DNA of 64,000 nucleotides. Origin: Erigeron canadensis. Lineage: Eukaryota; Streptophyta; Magnoliopsida; Asterales; Asteraceae. A model generated the notes under the pieces. That model was not told where the DNA came from. It searched no databases and saw only the letters and a list, made by a program, of their open reading frames with translations. The DNA is taken from the NCBI RefSeq assembly GCF_010389155.1, contig NC_057763.1, positions 39,228,645-39,292,644 of the forward strand, read 5' to 3'. Position 1 is the stretch's first letter, and each line of letters begins with the position of its first letter. Below, piece by piece: positions 58,713 through 64,000 of this stretch. Position numbers and translations under genes: made by a program.

Positions 58713-59712
58713 TGACATGGGTCTTTTTTTAGCTTGTCAGTTTTGGTGACACTAGTTAAACCAAAGGAGAAAAAAATGGATAACTTTATTTTATCATAAA
58801 AAAAAAAAAATTTATCAAAAACAAAATGGTTGAAAAAACATCCCTTTGTATGAGGTCTTGTATTCAAATGTTGAGGAGAACATATGAATTAAGTCCCTTT
58901 ATGATGGTTTAACCTAGGTATTCCAGGTTCAGGTATGAGAGAATACGATTTACCTCTATTAATCGTCGTGCCTTTTGGTGGATTAGCATGGGGTCCCCCC
59001 CCATCGGGTATTTGAAATAGACATTTCTACTTCGAGGAAACTCTCTAATACGGACCCGGTTAAGACAACGTATGTTATATCTCCCGTTGTCGAATCGAGA
59101 CACGAAGTTTCCGGTGAAATGCACCTTTCAAAAAAAATGTGTATTATTATTTATTAAAAGTAAGTTGAGGGATATGTATATAATATGGGGATTTTAACAT
59201 TTTATTATTTTATATGTGAATAGATTCAAAATAGAGTAACAGACATACCAAAAGTAGTAAAATGTTATACGAGTATCTTTTAATAATATATGAACATACA
59301 AAATTTGACTATAACTTAAATGATAAAGTTTATAGTTTTTTGATAAAGTGTAAGTATTTATGCTATGGTTTTCAAATAATACCACTCGTATCACAAAAAT
59401 AAGGTTTATATGTGATGCATATAACTTTCTTGGTCCCTAAACAAATTCTGTTAGCCACGATTGATTGCCAAAAAGGCAAAGCCATAAAAGATCAACAACG
59501 ATTATCATTTGTCGTTGTTGTTAATGTTTTGTTTCATTATGATCGATTACAATAGTTGTATATGGCTACCTTTGAAAAACTGTAACCTTTTAGGCTTTTA
59601 TTATCACTGAATTGCCGACTTCATTTTTTTTGAAAATATGGTAAAAGAAAACATGCATATCAAGTTTAATCAATTTTCTAATAACATGTCATATCAAATT
59701 CAATATTAACAA
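58713..59712. other. Intergenic, possible old retroelement piece
   Basis: At about 58890-59130 a GC-richer block (with GTCTCGATTCGACAACGGG on the minus strand) could be an old retroelement or SINE fragment. The frame at 58909 is unknown to me. The rest is AT-rich with no signal. Confidence 0.4.
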
Positions 59713-59740
59713 CTAGGTAAGTTTGGTCCGTGCGTTTACG
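59713..59740 (-). mobile_element. Helitron 3' terminus (older copy)
   Basis: On the minus strand CCGCGTAAACGCACGG is followed by ACCAAACTTACCTAG and then T: hairpin-like word plus CTAG before T. The body to the right was not delimited. Confidence 0.5.
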
Positions 59741-59930
59741 CGGCTATAATTATCGCGATTACGTTTGTTATCAATATGGTTTTGTTATTTTACTTTACTG
59801 AAGTAACGACCACTTATATGAAGTCAGTCCATCATAGATATGTTTGGTGATAAAAAATTGTCATATAAAATACAAATTTATTTAGAGATAATACCACAAT
59901 CATGAATACATTTATTTATATTGTATAAGA

Positions 59931-60173
59931 CAGTGGCGGAGTCAGGATTCATATTTAGGATGAGCCAAAATAAAAGAACAATAAACAAAAGGACAAAGAT
60001 ATCTGGGAAGAAAAAATGACACAATAAATTTCAAACAATTATTTCGAAAAAATTAGTATGATACGGCATATGATGCTTTTTAAATCCTCAAAATCATTTA
60101 GGTGTGTCATTATTAAACATTTTAGTACACGTAGGGATATTATATAGTGAACAGGCTCAATTTTAGTACTCGA
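59931..60173 (+). mobile_element. hAT-type element fragment
   Basis: Starts CAGTGGCGGAGTCAGG, a typical plant hAT end like the one at 57907. The other end is missing; the Helitron terminus at 60174 cuts it off. Confidence 0.5.
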
Positions 60174-60735
60174 CTAGATGTAGACCCGTGCTAACACACG
60201 GGGTTCATAAAGTTTTTAACTTTAGAAGTTATATACATGGTGTAGATGGGAAATGATAGATGTTTATAAAGTTAGGAAGATAGAAATCCAGCTTCTGAAA
60301 CGATCATCAAGCTCTGCAACTACATAAACTCATTTCTAAACGTATTGCCAATTATCCAAAAGGACAAAATTTTAATTAGAGGGCCTGCTCAAAGAACTTC
60401 AAAAACCCATATGCACCAGCAAATGCAATAAACTGTTTTGACCCTTTATGCAACACGCCCATACTGCCACTTCTAACAATGAGTTATGCGTACATCGGGA
60501 CAATAATCTTTAACTATTGTAGTTTGTATGTGTTGTAGGAAGCAGAGACTTGTTCCAAACAAATGAATCAACGTTTAAAACATGGCATTGTAAAAGGTAA
60601 TAAATAAAGTTGGAATTAAAATTCATAAAATAACTTAACAATAGCAAATAGTGCATGCAAAAACAGTAAAGAAAAGTCTTAACATTATTAGTTTTTCCAA
60701 AATGCAGAGGAACGAAAACAAAGATAACTAAAAAA

Positions 60736-61320
60736 TCATAAATTCTGTAACACCTCCTTGTAGACCACATTTCTAGTCTTGTTGGATGGCTTGTTGTCTT
60801 CATCACGAATCAACACCTTCAAACCTTCTTGCTCTTGACCCGCAACACGACTACATATAGTTGTCCATGACTAAAAATCGATTTTTTTAAAAAATAAACC
60901 CACTTGGGAAAGCGACTGACCCTGACTCTTGTTTATAGTCATTGCGAAGCAAACAACAATAGGAAACTGTCTTCTCTGCAGTCTAAAAGGGATTTTACGA
61001 TCCGGAGGAATCAATTTCATTCTAGGGATGTGGACAATATCACCGCTACGGCTTCCTGTTATCACTTTGGCTTCAATAACATGCTTACCCAGCTTCGTAA
61101 TCTGCAATCTGGTGCTATTGCACAAACCATTTGCTTGGTCTATGTTTCAGAGTAACATGACTGGGACTCCAACCTTAAGAGTTAAAATGTGGTTTGGAAC
61201 GCCAGATAACTTGACTGCATTAAGAATATCCGAAGTGTACAATGACCTTTCAAAAGCATCACATTCATTGGTTGGACATATGCTGTCAGAACTGTAATAT
61301 ACCTTTTCTTCCCCATCAAT
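60736..61320 (-). pseudogene. PIF1/Helitron-type helicase, C-terminal part
   Basis: The minus-strand translation runs EEKVYYSSDS, LNAVKLSGVPNHILTLKVG, PVMLL-stop-NID, NGLCNSTRLQITKLG, RRQFPIVVCFAMTINKSQGQ (helicase motif V/VI region with the SQGQS box), then SHGQLYV and, after a one-base deletion near 60813, GLKVLIRDED... to a TGA at 60738-60736. The MLL-stop is a TGA where Arg is expected. Active versions are SF1 5'-3' helicases that unwind DNA during rolling-circle transposition. The N-terminal ATPase part and the Rep domain are absent. The plus-strand frames at 60904 and 60929 are antisense shadows. Confidence 0.88.
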
Positions 61321-61400
61321 CAATTAGTGTGTAAGCTAATGTAAATACAAAGAAGGCAACAAAAAGATTTTGTATTAAGGTGCGTGTAGATTGCAGTTAC

Positions 61401-62815
61401 CTTTTTAATTTTACCGAAAATGTCTTCAGCAGAGGTATATATTATGCTTCTAACATCTCTGTCAAACATGAGAAAAGATGCAGTGCCACTGTTATCCTGC
61501 ACCCTTACCCCGACACGAAACCTAAAACGATTGTTACGAATGAATGAGTCTAGTATGCAACAAAGACATAGGTAATACATTAGTGTTTAAGTATGAGTAC
61601 ATAAGTACCTCGGGAGAACATCAGACACATTAGCTTGACGGTGTTCACAATGGTATGGATGGTTATCAGTATTAAAGTAGTCAACCTCTGTTAAATCCAC
61701 ATCTTCAACTTTTTGAGCAATCCTGTTGCATTTCCGATGTGCAAGATAGTACCAATTATGTTCGGATTGCACAGCTCTTATCATTCCATAGACCAAACAA
61801 ACAGTTTCCTAAATTTTAAGATACATATGTGTTAAGTGACAGAACAAAACTACATCATTAGAAGTGGAACAATGGAAAACCGACTCACATTATTAAAATC
61901 ATCAAGGTCATTGATGTCAGTCCTCTCCATGTGCAGAGTCCAATTACCAGGAGCGGACACAGCTTGTTCTTGATCTATGAGAGGGACCTTGTAGTTGGTG
62001 TCACCAAAGACCACACCATTGATTTCAATTGAGCTTAAAAAAAAATATGAGTCCCAAAATTAATTCGCACCATATTCTTAAGATAAATAATAATATAGTA
62101 TATATGCTTATAAGTATAATGAGACATACTTATCGATGAAGTGTTTAGTTTCAGGCATGTCAGAGTTCATCTAAATACGGGTACCAAACATACAGTTACC
62201 CAATTGTGGTTCACCTAATGCAATATTAAAAGACGAAATGAGTTAACACATTGATCATAACAAAAACTTTTTAATCTTAAAGAATATATTAAGAAACGAC
62301 ATATTTCTTTTTAGTAGAATACCATCCCAGATGCGCAACTTCGCAAGTTGAATAACAATCACAACACGACCGTCATTCTTTGGATCTTTGAAAAAGTTAT
62401 CAACTTGATGGGCGTAATCCCCCCATAGAGCACAATTCATAAGAATGCCACTGCAGTGTGCAAATATTATAATAAATAATTGACAGAATATGCATACTGA
62501 TTATGATTGGTGTGTATATTTTGTAACAAACCTTAAATCCATCAGTCGTAGATGCAGACGCATGCTTTGCTTGTTATCTTTAGTGTATTTGGTGATTTTT
62601 CCACGTCCAACAATTTCCACAATGATATCTTGCAAAGAAAAGCACCAAATTTATGTTTAGGTCATATGTAGTTATGTAGTTAGTAGAAAAAATAAATAAT
62701 GTACGTACCAATGGGTACTTAGTGACGACCCTAAAGGCTGCTATGTCTTCGAAAGAAGTGAACACCAAACCATTACCATAATCAACATCGCTGATGCAAG
62801 GTCTTACACTTGTGT
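61401..62815 (-). pseudogene. RPA70-like single-strand DNA-binding protein, partial
   Basis: Several minus-strand exons can be joined. About 62815-62709: TSVRPCISDVDYGNGLVFTS. About 62450-62320: CALWGDYAHQVDNFF and VVIVIQLAKLRIWDG. About 62210-62130: GNCMFGTRI, stop, MNSDMPETKHF. 62033-61889: GVVFGDTNYKVPLIDQ to DLDDFNN. 61808-61609: ETVCLVYGMIRAV with the zinc-ribbon-like part NWYYLAHRKC...YHCEH. 61521-61401: RFRVGVRVQDNSGTASFLMF. These are OB folds B and C of replication protein A. One in-frame stop and the loss of the N-terminus (cut by the LTR at 62816) make it a pseudogene. Confidence 0.82.
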
Positions 62816-64000
62816 TGTAACATCCCAAACTTTTTATTTAACGGTTGACTCGGGTCGTTAAGTCAACATTACGTGTCCGTTAAGCCTATAAATGATTTAA
62901 TGACGATATGTGTTTAATGTGTTATATGTGTCAAGCTTTAGTGCCTTAATGATTAATGTGCTAAAGTGCTTAAGATATGTTTTATATGCCTTTTGATGTG
63001 CTTAAAGTGTTTAATGTGTTGTAAGTATTCCCAATAGGTGTTTTGAGCTAAATATGAGCCATAAGGAAGCCTAAGGACTAGTTTTGACATAGGTGGAAAC
63101 TAAAAAAACGGGATTAGGGTCTTGGAGCAGGCCATTAGCTTCTAATTACTCATATTATCCTTTTCTCTTTGAGCCCTAACCATTCCCCATTGCCATAATC
63201 AATTCCTTGTTCGATTTCATCTTCGTTTGGTTGATTCGAGAGTGTTTTGATCAAGTTTTTACATTCTCTTTATAATCTCCAGGTATCCCAGGTATAATAA
63301 CATTGATTTCATGTCCTTTCAATCCCTTGATTTGATTCATAACTGATCTAGGTCTTTAGAGGGTTGATTGGAGTCAAAAACGTGAGTTTTAATCAATTCG
63401 GTAACCTAAAATGATTGTTGTTGTGTTGCAAATCAATTGGATGTTAAGGGTTGTTTTCATGACATCATTAGAATCTTAAAATGATGAATTTTGAGGGTTA
63501 AAAGTCGTTCATAAGGTTTGGGGTCGTTTGGGGTGTGTTTGGTTAAGTTTTGGAGGTTAAACAATGAGGTTTGTGCAGAAACGGGGCTAGCTGCGGCGCA
63601 GCTACTAAGCTGCGGCGCAACTGGAAACCAGTGACACATAGCTGCGACACAACTAGGTAGTTGCGACGCAATAGCGATGAAATTTTCAAATGGCCATAAC
63701 TTTTGAACCGTAACTCCGTTTTTGACAAATAAGATATCCACGGAATCGTGAAAGAGTCTACTTTCTAATGGAAATGTTTTTGAAAGATTATTGTAATGTC
63801 AAGTTTCCAGAAAGGTTAATTTAGTGAGTGTATCCCGAGTTTCGTCGAGTTATGTAAGCTTTAAAGTATTAATCGAATGTCCGATGCATCAAGCATTGTC
63901 ATGAGTCATGTTTATAGGTATTTAGACGTGAGTCATGACCTTAAGTGAGTGGGTATTTATTAGCTCATTATGTCGTTTAATGATTATAGGTAGTCGGAAT
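62816..64000. mobile_element. Start of an LTR (TGTAACATCC type), continues past the window
   Basis: TGTAACATCCC begins inside the RPA-like gene, with TGTGT (62811-62815) as the candidate left duplication. The ends resemble the solo LTR at 1228. At 63590-63670 it carries symmetric GC-rich words (AGCTGCGGCGCAGCT and variants). At 63690-63760 it has a block (TAACTCCGTTTTTGACAAAT) that I associate with large Gypsy-type LTRs. The other end lies outside the window, so solo or full-length cannot be decided. Confidence 0.75.

Larger units (their letters stand above)
60174..62815 (-). mobile_element. Helitron 3' half with RPA and helicase relics
   Basis: On the minus strand the element ends with the hairpin CCCGTGTGTTAGCACGGG (60203-60185), then TCTACAT and CTAG (60177-60174) before T. 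Upstream lie a broken RPA-like gene and a broken PIF1-type helicase end, the cargo expected in plant Helitrons. The 5' part is cut by an LTR retroelement that starts at 62816. Confidence 0.75.

Noticed and set aside
58909..59124. Minus-strand 71-codon frame in a GC-richer block
   Set aside because: No recognisable domain; most likely part of an old repeat.
60904..61297. Two overlapping plus-strand frames of 83 and 122 codons
   Set aside because: They lie antisense to the helicase relic, which has clear family motifs on the minus strand.

Overview
The window is nuclear DNA from a flowering plant. It is AT-rich, its genes carry spliceosomal introns, and it holds plant-specific families (phi-class glutathione transferases, GH3, RALF, isoprenylated metallochaperone, PPR), a nuclear-type tRNA-Gly and dense plant transposons. 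A eudicot is clear. An asterid such as a composite is my guess from the style of the repeats only. A block of exactly 100 N at 8825-8924 is an assembly gap.

Layout. 1-5415: an L1-type LINE split by a complete solo LTR, then a second, 5'-truncated LINE with target-site duplications; two small elements lie between them. 5770-10471: two tandem phi-class GST genes; the first has lost an intron that the second keeps, and a PIF/Harbinger MITE and the gap lie between them. 12160-13145: a decayed PPR gene on the minus strand. 13279-13349: tRNA-Gly(CCC), minus. 13471-15048: dephospho-CoA kinase. 15738-16241: a repeat made of successive stem-loops. 18693-19096: two MITEs. 19940-21062: a HIPP metallochaperone. 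23657-25907: a full-length PIF/Harbinger transposon with a broken transposase. 26393-28483: two head-to-tail Helitron-family copies, the first carrying a SINE. 31580-34328: a GH3 acyl-acid amido synthetase (minus, 4 exons). 34433-46532: gene-poor DNA with SINEs, Helitrons, a CACTA fold-back element and an RPA-like fragment. 46533-47128: a Mutator-like fold-back element. 47446-49457: two tandem RALF peptide genes. 53560-57592: HSBP (minus, 5 exons), with a U12-type AT-AC intron and two datable transposon insertions. 57907-58704: a hAT element with perfect TSD. 59713-62815: Helitron 3' ends and decayed RPA and helicase genes. 62816-64000: the start of another LTR of the TGTAACATCC type.

Intact protein genes: two GSTs, CoaE, HIPP, GH3, two RALFs and HSBP. 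They form no operon-like system; each is an ordinary single plant gene or a local tandem pair. GST, GH3, HSBP and RALF all belong to stress or hormone biology, but nothing here shows co-regulation.

The least explained signals are: (i) six identical 15-bp dyads with alternating spacing in the solo LTR, and altered but still symmetric dyads in the second LTR; (ii) the stem-loop series at 15.7-16.2 kb, where stem sequence changes but pairing is kept; (iii) the AT-AC intron of HSBP; (iv) a sequence block shared between a Helitron-like family and a Mutator-like fold-back element; (v) a 148-bp direct repeat bracketing a Helitron copy.
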